Positions 35,061-43,182 are shown, counted from the stretch's first letter. The stretch is DNA of 64,000 nucleotides from Bacteroidota bacterium (GCA_017303905.1 JAFLBH010000001.1:1279809-1343808); one strand, 5' to 3'. Program-made: numbers and translations. The notes: generated by a model from the sequence alone, not told the origin.

Positions 35061-35270
35061 GTGAAAGCGGAGATAATTAGAAAATACAAAGGAAGTTTGA
35101 TAGGTATGGCCATTGGGGCAATTGCCGGTTGGGCTTACTACTATTTTATAGGTTGTAGTAGTGGCTCCTGTGCAATTGCCTCGAATTGGCAAATTGCCGT
35201 TCCGTATGGCGCTGTCATGGGGCTCTTAATGGCCGGTATAGTAAAAAAGGAAGAAGTCAAAAAAGCTTAA
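35061..35270 (+). CDS. DUF6132-like small membrane protein
   Basis: A protein of about 69 residues from GTG 35061. It has a glycine-rich helix, GSLIGMAIGAIAGWAYYYFIG, then CSSGSCAIASNW and a second helix, AVPYGAVMGLLMAGIV. The pattern YYY-F-x-GCSSGSC-I-S-N is that of DUF6132, a Bacteroidota family of unknown role. The frame extends upstream but would cross the promoter, so a start at or after 35061 is preferred; ATG 35106 is an alternative. First gene of a six-gene redox-flavoured operon. Confidence 0.7.
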   Translation: MKAEIIRKYKGSLIGMAIGAIAGWAYYYFIGCSSGSCAIASNWQIAVPYGAVMGLLMAGIVKKEEVKKA

Positions 35271-35281
35271 AACCATTTTTT

Positions 35282-35692
35282 ATGAAAATAGCAGAAACAG
35301 TTTATTCGATGGCGCTAAACAAATGTGCGCGTTGTCACCAAGGTGATGTGTTTAAATCAAAAAATCCTTATGATTTAACTTCGATGTTTGAAATGCATGA
35401 GACCTGTTCTCATTGTGGTTTAAAATATCAAAAGGAACCAAGCTTTTTTTACGGGGCCATGTATGTTTCTTACGCATTAACATCCGGATGGTTTATTGTT
35501 TGGTTTGTTCTGCAGAACTATGTTTTAAATTGGGATTTGCTGAATTTTGCCATTTTTATGGTAGCAACTATCATTGCACTTAGTCCTTTAAGTTTACGTT
35601 GGTCGCGTTTAATTTGGTTAAATTTCTTTTATAAATACGATAAAAAGTACAGCAAAAAAATAAACGCAAATCAATTGAGTTATGATAGATAG
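35282..35692 (+). CDS. DUF983 family membrane protein
   Basis: A 136-residue protein from ATG 35282; the frame extends upstream only through the overlapping preceding gene. The N-terminal zinc-ribbon-like motif CARCHQGDVF...CSHCGLKYQKEPSFFYGAMYVSY (two CxxC pairs) is diagnostic of DUF983. Two membrane helices and a basic tail follow. DUF983 proteins are sometimes linked to cytochrome oxidase genes; the role is not established. It overlaps the rhodanese gene by 11 bp. Confidence 0.8.
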   Translation: MKIAETVYSMALNKCARCHQGDVFKSKNPYDLTSMFEMHETCSHCGLKYQKEPSFFYGAMYVSYALTSGWFIVWFVLQNYVLNWDLLNFAIFMVATIIALSPLSLRWSRLIWLNFFYKYDKKYSKKINANQLSYDR

Positions 35693-35993
35693 TATTAAAA
35701 GTTTTTTAGGTTTGGGTCCGAAAGCGAATTACAGGGAGCTTATTGAAAACGGCGCACAAATAATTGATGTAAGAACACGTGGTGAATATGCATCCGGACA
35801 TATAAAAGGAAGTATTAATATCCCGTTGAATGAATTAAGCACGCAAATAAAAAAATTAAAAAAAGATAAAGCTATCATCACATGCTGTGCCAGTGGTATG
35901 AGAAGCGCTTCAGCGAAAGCGCAATTGAAATCTTTGGGTTTTGAAGAGGTTCATAATGGCGGCGGATGGTATAGCTTGCAAAATAAAATTTAA
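35682..35993 (+). CDS. Rhodanese-like domain protein
   Basis: A 103-residue single rhodanese domain: AQIIDVRTRGEYASGHIKGSINIPLNEL, then the active loop C69-A-S-G-M-R and GFEEVHNGGGWYSL. The catalytic Cys follows another Cys (C68). It probably transfers sulfane sulfur. It sits inside the operon with DUF983 and thioredoxins, which may reduce its persulfide. Confidence 0.9.
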   Translation: MIDSIKSFLGLGPKANYRELIENGAQIIDVRTRGEYASGHIKGSINIPLNELSTQIKKLKKDKAIITCCASGMRSASAKAQLKSLGFEEVHNGGGWYSLQNKI

Positions 35994-35996
35994 ATA

Positions 35997-36218
35997 ATGA
36001 AGGATATGATTTTAAATAATTGGAATGCCTGGAGAATCATCCGTTTGGTATTATCCATTGTGTTTGTGGTGGCTGGGTTTATGAACGCGGATTATTTTTT
36101 AGCAGCCGGTGGAGGATTTATTTTCTTTCAGGCCTTATTTAATACCGGTTGTTGCGCAATGGGTAATTGCGCGGATGGATCTTGTGAAGTGAAATATGAA
36201 AAAGTAAAATCAAAATAA
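35997..36218 (+). CDS. Small Cys-rich membrane protein
   Basis: A 73-residue protein with two hydrophobic segments (WRIIRLVLSIVFVVAGFM, FLAAGGGFIFFQALF) and a C-terminal cluster TGCCAMGNCADGSCEV with four cysteines. This arrangement resembles the membrane half of YgaP-type rhodanese proteins. It lies 3 bp after the rhodanese gene, so together they may be a split YgaP. Metal or sulfur binding by the Cys cluster is inferred. Confidence 0.65.
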   Translation: MKDMILNNWNAWRIIRLVLSIVFVVAGFMNADYFLAAGGGFIFFQALFNTGCCAMGNCADGSCEVKYEKVKSK

Positions 36219-36219
36219 A

Positions 36220-36513
36220 ATGTCGTTTTCAGAATTAATAAAATCAGATAAACCCGTTTTGGTTGATTTTTTTGCAACCTGGTGCGGACCATGTAAAACC
36301 ATGACTCCTATTTTAAGTCAGGTGAAGACGAAAATGGGAGATAAGGCTAATATCATTAAAGTGGATGTTGACCAAAATCCTTCGGCGGCACAGGCCTACC
36401 AAGTGAGTGGGGTTCCTACCCTTATCGTATTTAAAAACGGACAAATTGTTTGGCGTCAATCCGGTGTGGTTGGTCCCGACCAGTTGGTTAACGTTTTAAA
36501 TTCGTATATTTAA
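36220..36513 (+). CDS. trxA: Thioredoxin
   Basis: A 97-residue cytoplasmic thioredoxin with the active site W21-C-G-P-C25, the cis-Pro loop SGVPTLIVFKNG and the buried Asp in LVDFFAT. Slightly shorter than E. coli TrxA. It starts 1 bp after the preceding stop and is followed 3 bp later by a second thioredoxin-like gene. Confidence 0.92.
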   Translation: MSFSELIKSDKPVLVDFFATWCGPCKTMTPILSQVKTKMGDKANIIKVDVDQNPSAAQAYQVSGVPTLIVFKNGQIVWRQSGVVGPDQLVNVLNSYI

Positions 36514-36516
36514 TGT

Positions 36517-36918
36517 ATGAAAAAGATAATAGTATTAAGCTTCATTCTAGTGGCAGTTATCACTTCATCGTTTATTCTTTCTTCCAATACGCAGGAAGAA
36601 AAAGGATTAACTCTTGAGCAATACAATGAAAAGGTTGCCAACAAGGAGAAAATCGTTTTGGTTTATTTTAACGCCGATTGGTGCGTGCCTTGTATTAAAC
36701 TCAAACCTATTATAGAGCAAATTGAATCGGAAGAAAAGGAAAGAGCAGTTATTTTAAAGTTAAATGTAGATGATAATAAGGATATCGCTACGCATTTCGA
36801 GATAAATACCCTCCCGCAATTTTACATTTACCGAAACGGTAAAATAGCCTGGCAGTATACAGGTATCTTGAACAAAAAGGAATTATCTGACAAGATTAAT
36901 CTTTACAAGTATCAGTAA
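36517..36918 (+). CDS. Exported thioredoxin-like protein
   Basis: A 133-residue thioredoxin-fold protein with an N-terminal signal or anchor (IIVLSFILVAVITSSFIL). The active site is C56-V-P-C59 in NADWCVPCIKLKP and the cis-Pro loop is NTLPQFYIYRNG. Export makes it the periplasmic partner of the cytoplasmic TrxA encoded just upstream. Last gene of the redox operon. Confidence 0.88.
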   Translation: MKKIIVLSFILVAVITSSFILSSNTQEEKGLTLEQYNEKVANKEKIVLVYFNADWCVPCIKLKPIIEQIESEEKERAVILKLNVDDNKDIATHFEINTLPQFYIYRNGKIAWQYTGILNKKELSDKINLYKYQ

Positions 36919-36934
36919 TTTTATTTGCCGGTAC

Positions 36935-36977
36935 TGATCTAAATCATTTTTATTTATTGGCGATTAATTCACCTTTG
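36935..36977 (+). promoter_or_regulatory. Class II FNR/CRP-like promoter of hmgA
   Basis: TGATCTAAATCA (36935-36946), 23 nt, then CACCTTTG (36970-36977). The site nearly equals the one before the histidine kinase gene (TGACCTAAATCA), and both are followed by TTTTT. hmgA starts 19 nt downstream. Confidence 0.65.
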
Positions 36978-36996
36978 ATAGGTAAAATTTAGCATT

Positions 36997-38172
36997 ATGC
37001 CTATCTATCAAAAACACGGTATTATCCCAAATAAACGCCACGTTGTATTTCGTAGCAAAAAGGGTGATTTATACCATGAAGAGCTTTTCGGGACGGAAGG
37101 TTTTTCTAGCACTTCTTCATTGGTATATCATTTAAATCCGCCAACTATGGTGAAGGAATTAGGCAAGCCGCATTGGGCAAGACCTGAAGCCGCCATAGAA
37201 GACAACTTGAAGGCGTTGAGCTTCATGGGTTATGATGTGGAACCAGAGAAGGATTATTTACAGAGCAGAAAAACATTTTTCTTCAACGATGACATGCAAA
37301 TTGGAATGGCTTGTCCGAGCGAAAGCATGAATGATTATTTCTTCAAAAACGCAGATTCGGATGAGATGTTGTTTATTCATAAGGGAAGCGGCCGTTGTAA
37401 AACCATGTACGGTACAGTTGATTTTGAGTACGGAGATTATGTAATTATCCCACGCGGTACGGTTTATAAATTGGAATTTGATACCAACGAGAATAAGATA
37501 TTATTTGTTGAATCACACAGTCCGATCAGAACGCCTAAACGTTACCGCAATGAATTCGGTCAACTTTTAGAGCACTCTCCATTCTGCGAGCGCGATTTTA
37601 AATTGCCTTACAATTTTGAAACCCATGATGAGCATGGTGATTTTAAAATCATGATTAAGAAGCGCGGATTGATTTATCCTTATGTATACGAAACGCATCC
37701 TTTTGATTTGGTAGGATGGGATGGATACAGTTATCCTTATGCATTCTCCATTTTTAATTTTGAGCCAATTACCGGACGAATTCACATGCCTCCTCCAATT
37801 CATCAGCAATTTGAAGGAAGAAATTTTGTGATTTGTTCGTTTGTGCCTCGTTTATATGATTATCATCCGGAGGCTATTCCTGCGCCTTATCACCACAGTA
37901 ATATTGATGCTGATGAAATTCTTTATTATGTGGATGGTGATTTCATGAGCCGCAATAATATTCAGCAAGGACAATTCACCTTGCATCCTGCAGGTATTCC
38001 TCACGGTCCGCACCCTGGTGCAATTGAAAGAAGCATTGGAAAGAAGGAAACAAAAGAGCTGGCAGTAATGATTGATCCGTTTAATCCGTTAAAAATTACT
38101 ACTGAAGCCATGAAATATGAAGTAAAGGATTATTATAAATCCTGGATGACAAAACCTCAATTAACTCACTAA
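36997..38172 (+). CDS. hmgA: Homogentisate 1,2-dioxygenase
   Basis: A 391-residue cupin dioxygenase that opens homogentisate to maleylacetoacetate with Fe(II) and O2 in tyrosine/phenylalanine breakdown. Key segments are MPIYQKHGIIPNKRHVVF, GEYDYVIIPRGT-like YGDYVIIPRGTVYKLE, PYHHSNIDADEILYYVDGDF and HPAGIPHGPHPGAIE with the iron-binding His and Glu residues. Slightly shorter than the mammalian enzyme, as usual for this phylum. Followed 13 bp later by hppD. Confidence 0.93.
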   Translation: MPIYQKHGIIPNKRHVVFRSKKGDLYHEELFGTEGFSSTSSLVYHLNPPTMVKELGKPHWARPEAAIEDNLKALSFMGYDVEPEKDYLQSRKTFFFNDDMQIGMACPSESMNDYFFKNADSDEMLFIHKGSGRCKTMYGTVDFEYGDYVIIPRGTVYKLEFDTNENKILFVESHSPIRTPKRYRNEFGQLLEHSPFCERDFKLPYNFETHDEHGDFKIMIKKRGLIYPYVYETHPFDLVGWDGYSYPYAFSIFNFEPITGRIHMPPPIHQQFEGRNFVICSFVPRLYDYHPEAIPAPYHHSNIDADEILYYVDGDFMSRNNIQQGQFTLHPAGIPHGPHPGAIERSIGKKETKELAVMIDPFNPLKITTEAMKYEVKDYYKSWMTKPQLTH

Positions 38173-38185
38173 AAAATTTATTACG

Positions 38186-39343
38186 ATGATCACAAAAGAT
38201 TTAACCAAAGTAAAAAATTACGATTATTCGGGAGAAAAAGTATTTGAGAAGGCACAAGACTTTTTACCGATTAATGGAACAGACTACGTTGAACTGTATG
38301 TTGGTAACGCTAAGCAAGCAGCTCATTTTTATAAAACAGCTTTAGGTTTTCAGGAATTAGCTTATGCCGGATTAGAAACCGGTTCTCGGGACAGAGTGTC
38401 TTACGTACTGGTGCAAGATAAAATTCGCTTGGTGTTAACCTCACCATTCGATCCTAACAGTGAAATTTCTCATCATATCCGCATGCATGGTGATGGTGTA
38501 AAAGTAATCGCACTTTGGGTGGATGATGCGCGCAAAGCTTTTGAAGAAACCACGAAGCGCGGTGCAAAGCCATATATGGAACCAATTGTTACAAAGGATG
38601 AGAACGGAGAAATTGTTCGTTCAGGTATTCATACTTACGGTGAAACAGTGCACGTTTTTGTGGAGCGAAAAAATTATAAAGGTGTATTTATGCCGGGTTA
38701 TGTAAAATGGGAAACAGAATACCATCCAACACCAACCGGATTAAAATACATCGATCACATGGTAGGTAATGTGGAGTTAGGTGCCATGAATAAATGGTCG
38801 ACATTTTATGCTGATGTAATGGGCTTCGCGAATTTAATCACATTCGATGATAAGGATATTTCTACCGAATATACCGCGCTCATGAGTAAAGTAATGACAA
38901 ACGGTAACGGAAGAATTAAATTCCCTATCAATGAACCGGCAAAAGGAAAAAAGAAATCACAGGTAGAAGAGTACCTGGATTTTTATCACGGTCCGGGTTG
39001 CCAGCACATTGCTGTAGCAACAGATGATATTGTATTTACGATTTCAGAAATGCGTAAACGCGGTGTTGAATTTTTATATGTTCCCGGAACTTATTACGAT
39101 ACTGTAAAAGACCGTGTAGGAATTATTGAAGAAGACATGGAAGTGTTGAAGAAATGGGGAATTATGGTAGATAGAGACGAAGACGGATATCTGTTACAGA
39201 TTTTCACAAAACCTGTAGAAGACCGCCCGACTTTATTCTTTGAAATTATACAACGTAAGGGAGCAAAATCCTTTGGAAAAGGAAACTTCCAGGCTTTATT
39301 TGAATCCATAGAAGCAGAGCAAGCAAGAAGAGGCACTCTGTAA
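38186..39343 (+). CDS. hppD: 4-Hydroxyphenylpyruvate dioxygenase
   Basis: A 385-residue Fe(II) enzyme making homogentisate from 4-hydroxyphenylpyruvate. Two vicinal-oxygen-chelate halves are visible: the first at residues about 30-160 and the catalytic second half with YIDHMVGNV, GCQHIAVATDDI and LFFEIIQRKG, whose His, His and Glu bind iron. The C-terminus GAKSFGKGNFQALFESIE is characteristic. It supplies the substrate of the preceding gene's enzyme. Confidence 0.95.
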   Translation: MITKDLTKVKNYDYSGEKVFEKAQDFLPINGTDYVELYVGNAKQAAHFYKTALGFQELAYAGLETGSRDRVSYVLVQDKIRLVLTSPFDPNSEISHHIRMHGDGVKVIALWVDDARKAFEETTKRGAKPYMEPIVTKDENGEIVRSGIHTYGETVHVFVERKNYKGVFMPGYVKWETEYHPTPTGLKYIDHMVGNVELGAMNKWSTFYADVMGFANLITFDDKDISTEYTALMSKVMTNGNGRIKFPINEPAKGKKKSQVEEYLDFYHGPGCQHIAVATDDIVFTISEMRKRGVEFLYVPGTYYDTVKDRVGIIEEDMEVLKKWGIMVDRDEDGYLLQIFTKPVEDRPTLFFEIIQRKGAKSFGKGNFQALFESIEAEQARRGTL

Positions 39344-39355
39344 TTTAATCATCTG

Positions 39356-39413
39356 CGTCATTGCGAGATAAATCCGATTTGTTAGTGTGTGTTGGGTTTA
39401 TTAAGCAATGACG
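39356..39413. repeat. Palindromic repeat / hairpin with T-rich tail
   Basis: Outer arms CGTCATTGC (39356-39364) and GCAATGACG (39405-39413) are perfect inverts, and inner arms ATAAATCC and GGGTTTAT extend the pairing. TTTTTATTTT follows, so it could end hmgA-hppD transcription. The CGTCATTGCGAG motif is familiar from interspersed palindromes in many bacterial genomes. Confidence 0.6.
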
Positions 39414-39428
39414 TTTTTATTTTAAGCT

Positions 39429-39968
39429 ATGAATGTTATTCCACCAATTAATTTTAAAAAATGGATTGATGAAAACCGTCATCTGTTAAAACCGCCTGTA
39501 GGAAACCAGGTGGTGTATAAAGACAGTGAATTTATTGTCATGGTTGTTGGCGGTCCGAATGCCCGCAAAGAATTTCATTACAATGAAGGAGAAGAGTTCT
39601 TTTATCAAATCGAAGGCGATATGACACTGCCTATCCGTGAAAACGGTAAGGTGAGAAATATTGAAATAAAGGAGGGAGAAATATTTTTATTACCACCTCG
39701 TGTGGAGCACTCTCCGCAGCGTTATCCTAATACAGTTGGATTAGTTATTGAAAGACAAAGAAAGCCGCATGAACTGGATGCCTGCACCTGGTATTGCGAG
39801 AAATGCAATAATGAATTATTTAAAGCACAGTTTCATTTGGGAGATATTGTTGACCAACTCCCGCAGTTGATGCAAAAATATTATGATGATATTTCATTGC
39901 GGACCTGTAAAAAATGTGGCACTGTCATGGAAATACCAAAACTTAAAGAAGAAAAACAACACGCATGA
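39429..39968 (+). CDS. 3-Hydroxyanthranilate 3,4-dioxygenase
   Basis: A 179-residue cupin enzyme opening 3-hydroxyanthranilate on the route to quinolinate. Iron ligands H50, E56 (in HYNEGEEFF) and H94 (in RVEHSPQ) have the spacing of the human enzyme (47, 53, 91). The bacterial-type C-terminal rubredoxin-like metal site is present: C123-x-x-C126 and C160-x-x-C163. It overlaps kmo by 4 bp. Confidence 0.94.
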   Translation: MNVIPPINFKKWIDENRHLLKPPVGNQVVYKDSEFIVMVVGGPNARKEFHYNEGEEFFYQIEGDMTLPIRENGKVRNIEIKEGEIFLLPPRVEHSPQRYPNTVGLVIERQRKPHELDACTWYCEKCNNELFKAQFHLGDIVDQLPQLMQKYYDDISLRTCKKCGTVMEIPKLKEEKQHA

Positions 39969-41314
39969 AACAAGCAACCATCATTGGTTCGGGTTTAGTG
40001 GGCTCTTTATGGGCCATATATCTTTCCCGCGCCGGATATAAAGTAAAAGTATTTGAAAGAAGAAGCGATTTACGTAAAGCGAATATTTCTGCCGGTAAGT
40101 CTATCAACCTCGCCACTTCCTACCGCGGCTGGAAAGCTTTGGATGAAGTTGGTATAGGAGATGAGATCAGAAAAATAGCAATTCCGATGTACGGAAGAAC
40201 TATGCATAATGATGATGGCGAAAAAACCTATCAGCCTTACGGTATTAATGAACAAGCGATATTTTCAGTTTCCAGAGGGGAAATTAATGCTAAGCTCATG
40301 GATATTGCCGAACAAAAAGGTGCGGAGATATTTTTTAATGAAGAATGTACGGGCGCTGATTTGAAAAACGGTATTGTGTATTTAAAGAATTCTGAAACAG
40401 GAAAAGTTTCAGAAGTAAAATCGGATGTGGTGTTTGGGACGGATGGTGCTTTTTCATCCATTCGTTATAACGCAATGCAGAAACTGGATAAGTTTGATTA
40501 CAGTCAGAAATACATTGAAGATGGTTATCGCGAAATTTTATTGCCCGCAAATAAGGATGGAAGTTATAAATTAGAAAAGAACACACTGCATATTTGGCCA
40601 CGTGGTCGTTTTATGCTCATTGCCTTACCGAATTTTGATGGTTCGTTTACTTGTACCTTGTTTATGCCTTTTGATGGGCACAAGCATTGCTTCAATAATT
40701 TAACCAGTAAACATAAAGTAGAAGACTTTTTTAAAACTGTATTCCCTGATTTTTTCAAATTGATGCCAAATATAGCGGATGCCTGGGAAGATCATCCTTT
40801 GTCTTCATTGGCCATTGTTCGTTGTTTCCCTTGGACGCACGGTAAAACGGCTTTAATGGGCGATGCGGCGCATGCTACTGTACCTTTTTTCGGACAAGGT
40901 ATGAATTGTGGCTTTGAAGATTGTTCAGTGATGTATGGATTGATGAAAAAGCATGGAGAAAATTGGGAGGAGGTATTTAAAGAATATGAGAAGTTGCGTA
41001 AGCCGAATGGAGACGCAGTTCAGGATTTATCTCTACTTAATTATATTGTGATGCGCGATAAAGTGGCCGATCCGCAATATTTGCTACAACAGAAAGTGGA
41101 AAGGCGTATGAATGAATTATATCCGGATAAATATTTTCCGATGTATTCCATGGTATCGTTTAGAGATATTGAGTATCAGACCGCTTTGAAAAAGGGACAG
41201 GAACAGGATAAAATTATTGCCGAACAAATGGTGAAATTTAAAATTAATTCCTCATCTTCACAGGAAGAAATTGATGCGATGATTCATCAATTTTTTAATG
41301 TTAAAGTCAAATAA
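39965..41314 (+). CDS. kmo: Kynurenine 3-monooxygenase
   Basis: A 449-residue FAD/NADPH hydroxylase of kynurenine. Signatures are the N-terminal dinucleotide motif IIGSGLVGSLWAIYLSRAG, the family motif GKSINLATSYRGWKALDEVG, DVVFGTDGAFSSIR and the second FAD motif LMGDAAHATVPFFGQGMNCG. It lies in the middle of a three-gene kynurenine operon. Membrane association via the C-terminus is seen in mitochondrial homologues but is not obvious here. Confidence 0.94.
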   Translation: MKQATIIGSGLVGSLWAIYLSRAGYKVKVFERRSDLRKANISAGKSINLATSYRGWKALDEVGIGDEIRKIAIPMYGRTMHNDDGEKTYQPYGINEQAIFSVSRGEINAKLMDIAEQKGAEIFFNEECTGADLKNGIVYLKNSETGKVSEVKSDVVFGTDGAFSSIRYNAMQKLDKFDYSQKYIEDGYREILLPANKDGSYKLEKNTLHIWPRGRFMLIALPNFDGSFTCTLFMPFDGHKHCFNNLTSKHKVEDFFKTVFPDFFKLMPNIADAWEDHPLSSLAIVRCFPWTHGKTALMGDAAHATVPFFGQGMNCGFEDCSVMYGLMKKHGENWEEVFKEYEKLRKPNGDAVQDLSLLNYIVMRDKVADPQYLLQQKVERRMNELYPDKYFPMYSMVSFRDIEYQTALKKGQEQDKIIAEQMVKFKINSSSSQEEIDAMIHQFFNVKVK

Positions 41315-41323
41315 AAATTTTTT

Positions 41324-42289
41324 ATGAGTCAGAAGAGAGAAGAAATATTAAACCGGATGGAGGCCAAGTTTAAGGCCATCGATCAGGACACCGATGTGCA
41401 TTTGGAAGGTTTGGTTTGGGCCAAACCAATTACCTATTGGGATTATATTCAAACGGAAGCTTTATTGGGTTTACAAATCCAGCGTACGACTTTACCGGAT
41501 GAAATGGTGTTTATCATGTATCATCAGATTAACGAATTGTTATTTAAGATGATTTTATGGGAAGCCGATCAGGTATGTTCCGGTGAAAATATCTCTGCAG
41601 CCTTCTTCTCTGAGAAATTAATGCGCATCAGCCGTTATTTCGACATGCTTTCTTCTTCATTTAGCATTATGCAGCATGGTATGGAGGTAGAGCAATATAT
41701 GAAATTCCGTAATACGCTTACGCCGGCTAGCGGTTTCCAAAGCGCACAATACCGTTTAATTGAGTTTGCATCTACGGAGTTAATTAACCTTATCGATTAC
41801 CGTTTCCGCGCTACAATCGATCGTAATACGCCTTATGAGCATGCCTATAATCATTTATACTGGCAGGCTGCAGGTAAAGATCACGCTACCGGAAAGAAGA
41901 ATACTCTAATTACTAATTTTGAGAAAAAATACAAGGACTTCTTCATACGTAAAATGGAGGAGTACAATACGACTAATTTATATACCGTTTATAAAAAGCT
42001 TCCTGACGCGGTAAAGAATGATGTAGGCTTGATAAACGCTATGCGACATTATGATCATACAGTGAATGTTCGTTGGGTTATGGCGCACTATCATGCGGCT
42101 GAGCATTATTTAGAGAGTGGAGGAAAGAAAGCAGAGGCAACAGGTGGAAGTGATTGGAAAAAGTATATGCATCCGCGTTACCAGCGTAGAATTTTCTTCC
42201 CGGATTTATGGACAGAAGAAGAAATGAAAAATTGGGGCGTGGATAATTTGGAATCGATAGCAAAGTTAAGTTCTCCAATTAAAAAATAA
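41324..42289 (+). CDS. Tryptophan 2,3-dioxygenase
   Basis: A 321-residue haem dioxygenase that opens tryptophan to N-formylkynurenine. Segments matching the family: YWDYIQTEALLGLQIQR, MVFIMYHQINELLFKMIL, FRNTLTPASGFQSAQYRLIE and ATGGSDWKKYMHPRYQRR. It differs from short bacterial TDOs (about 280 residues) by modest insertions. Kynureninase and formamidase are not in the window. A strong terminator follows. Confidence 0.93.
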   Translation: MSQKREEILNRMEAKFKAIDQDTDVHLEGLVWAKPITYWDYIQTEALLGLQIQRTTLPDEMVFIMYHQINELLFKMILWEADQVCSGENISAAFFSEKLMRISRYFDMLSSSFSIMQHGMEVEQYMKFRNTLTPASGFQSAQYRLIEFASTELINLIDYRFRATIDRNTPYEHAYNHLYWQAAGKDHATGKKNTLITNFEKKYKDFFIRKMEEYNTTNLYTVYKKLPDAVKNDVGLINAMRHYDHTVNVRWVMAHYHAAEHYLESGGKKAEATGGSDWKKYMHPRYQRRIFFPDLWTEEEMKNWGVDNLESIAKLSSPIKK

Positions 42290-42310
42290 ATTATTATACT
42301 ATAAGAAACA

Positions 42311-42341
42311 AAAAGCCCCGAGGTTTGCACTCGGGGCTTTT
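42311..42341 (+). terminator. Strong bidirectional terminator
   Basis: AAAAGCCCCGAG and CTCGGGGCTTTT pair over 12 bp around a 7-nt loop, flanked by A and T runs. It lies between the kynurenine operon and the convergent gene ending at 42361. Confidence 0.92.
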
Positions 42342-42360
42342 TTTATGATTTTAATTTATA

Positions 42361-42681
42361 TTATAGATTCACTAATAAAAGTAAAGCGTTTAACACGGTT
42401 GTAATACAGAAAGTATTAAACAACCATTTAATAGGAGCTTGTCCGATAGCGGCAACGTTATTTGCCATAGCAGCCGACATACAAACGGCTAATTGCCAAA
42501 TTGGAGCATCATTTTCAAAAATCTGCATAGCGGTTAAACCGCCTAAAATACTTCCGATAGTAATCGTCATACTGATTAAACCAAAATAGCTAAAGTTTAA
42601 TTTCTTTAAAAAAGCATCGTATGCACCTTGAGTTTTAGATTCGCTGATGCTTTCGCTGTAAGATTTTGTGATTGTTGCCAT
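42361..42681 (-). CDS. Small three-helix membrane protein, function unknown
   Basis: A 106-residue protein with a polar N-terminus (ITKSYSESISESKTQGAYD) and three hydrophobic stretches: GLISMTITIGSILGGLTAM, WQLAVCMSAAMANNVAAIG and LFNTFCITTVLNALLLLV. No family recognised. It has one of the clearest FNR-like promoters in the window with two tandem sites, which ties it to the stress or oxygen response even though its activity is unknown. Confidence 0.65.
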   Translation of the reverse strand: MATITKSYSESISESKTQGAYDAFLKKLNFSYFGLISMTITIGSILGGLTAMQIFENDAPIWQLAVCMSAAMANNVAAIGQAPIKWLFNTFCITTVLNALLLLVNL

Positions 42682-42720
42682 AGTATTGTGTTTTTATAGG
42701 TTTGTATTATTTTCCTAATA

Positions 42721-42786
42721 CAAATGTCACCAATAGCAACGCGATGAAGAATGATGGAGGTCAGTTCAGGAAACTGATTTTTGTCA
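42721..42786 (-). promoter_or_regulatory. Tandem FNR/CRP-like promoter of the small membrane protein gene
   Basis: Minus strand: TGACAAAAATCA (42786-42775), then TGACCTCCATCA (42763-42752) 23 bp downstream, then 23 nt and GACATTTG (42728-42721). The upstream 12-mer is identical to the upstream site of the DUF2892 promoter. Confidence 0.7.
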
Positions 42787-42791
42787 GTTTT

Positions 42792-43172
42792 CTATACGTC
42801 ACCCGCAAAAGCCAAAACATGTCCATCTGAATCAGCAACATAGCCGACTACATGTCCCCAATCACGAACCTTGGGAAGGCTAATCAGTAGAGCGCCGGCA
42901 GTTATAGCGCGATTAAAATATTCCTGATAGGCCGGGTCTTTGAGATAGAGTTCACAGCGTGGTACACCCTTGGCTAAAGATGGATGAGGCATTATCGGAC
43001 AAATTATTTTAGCAATTCCCGAGTCGGGCATTAATCCAAGTTTCGTAGATTCACCCAATTCAAATTCAACCATTCCAGGCACGTCTAAGGAAGGTAATTG
43101 GTTTAACGCAAAACTGTAGAAGGTTTTGCTTTTCTCAAGATTACTAACATATAAGATGAATTCTGTTTCCAT
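42792..43172 (-). CDS. Glyoxalase/VOC-superfamily protein
   Basis: A 126-residue protein with the beta-alpha-beta-beta-beta pattern of the vicinal oxygen chelate fold: ETEFILYVSNLEKSKTFYSF at the start, CELYLKDPAYQEYFNRAI and the closing HVVGYVADSDGHVLAFAG. The final strand keeps the typical DPDGH-like motif as DSDGH. The His/Glu metal ligands are not all obvious. Substrate unknown; could be an antibiotic-resistance-like or lyase member. Confidence 0.8.
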   Translation of the reverse strand: METEFILYVSNLEKSKTFYSFALNQLPSLDVPGMVEFELGESTKLGLMPDSGIAKIICPIMPHPSLAKGVPRCELYLKDPAYQEYFNRAITAGALLISLPKVRDWGHVVGYVADSDGHVLAFAGDV

Positions 43173-43182
43173 GTTTAAATAT

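Noticed and set aside
35186..35281. Upstream extension of the DUF983 protein
   Set aside because: It overlaps the previous gene in another frame and has no DUF983 similarity; ATG 35282 is used.
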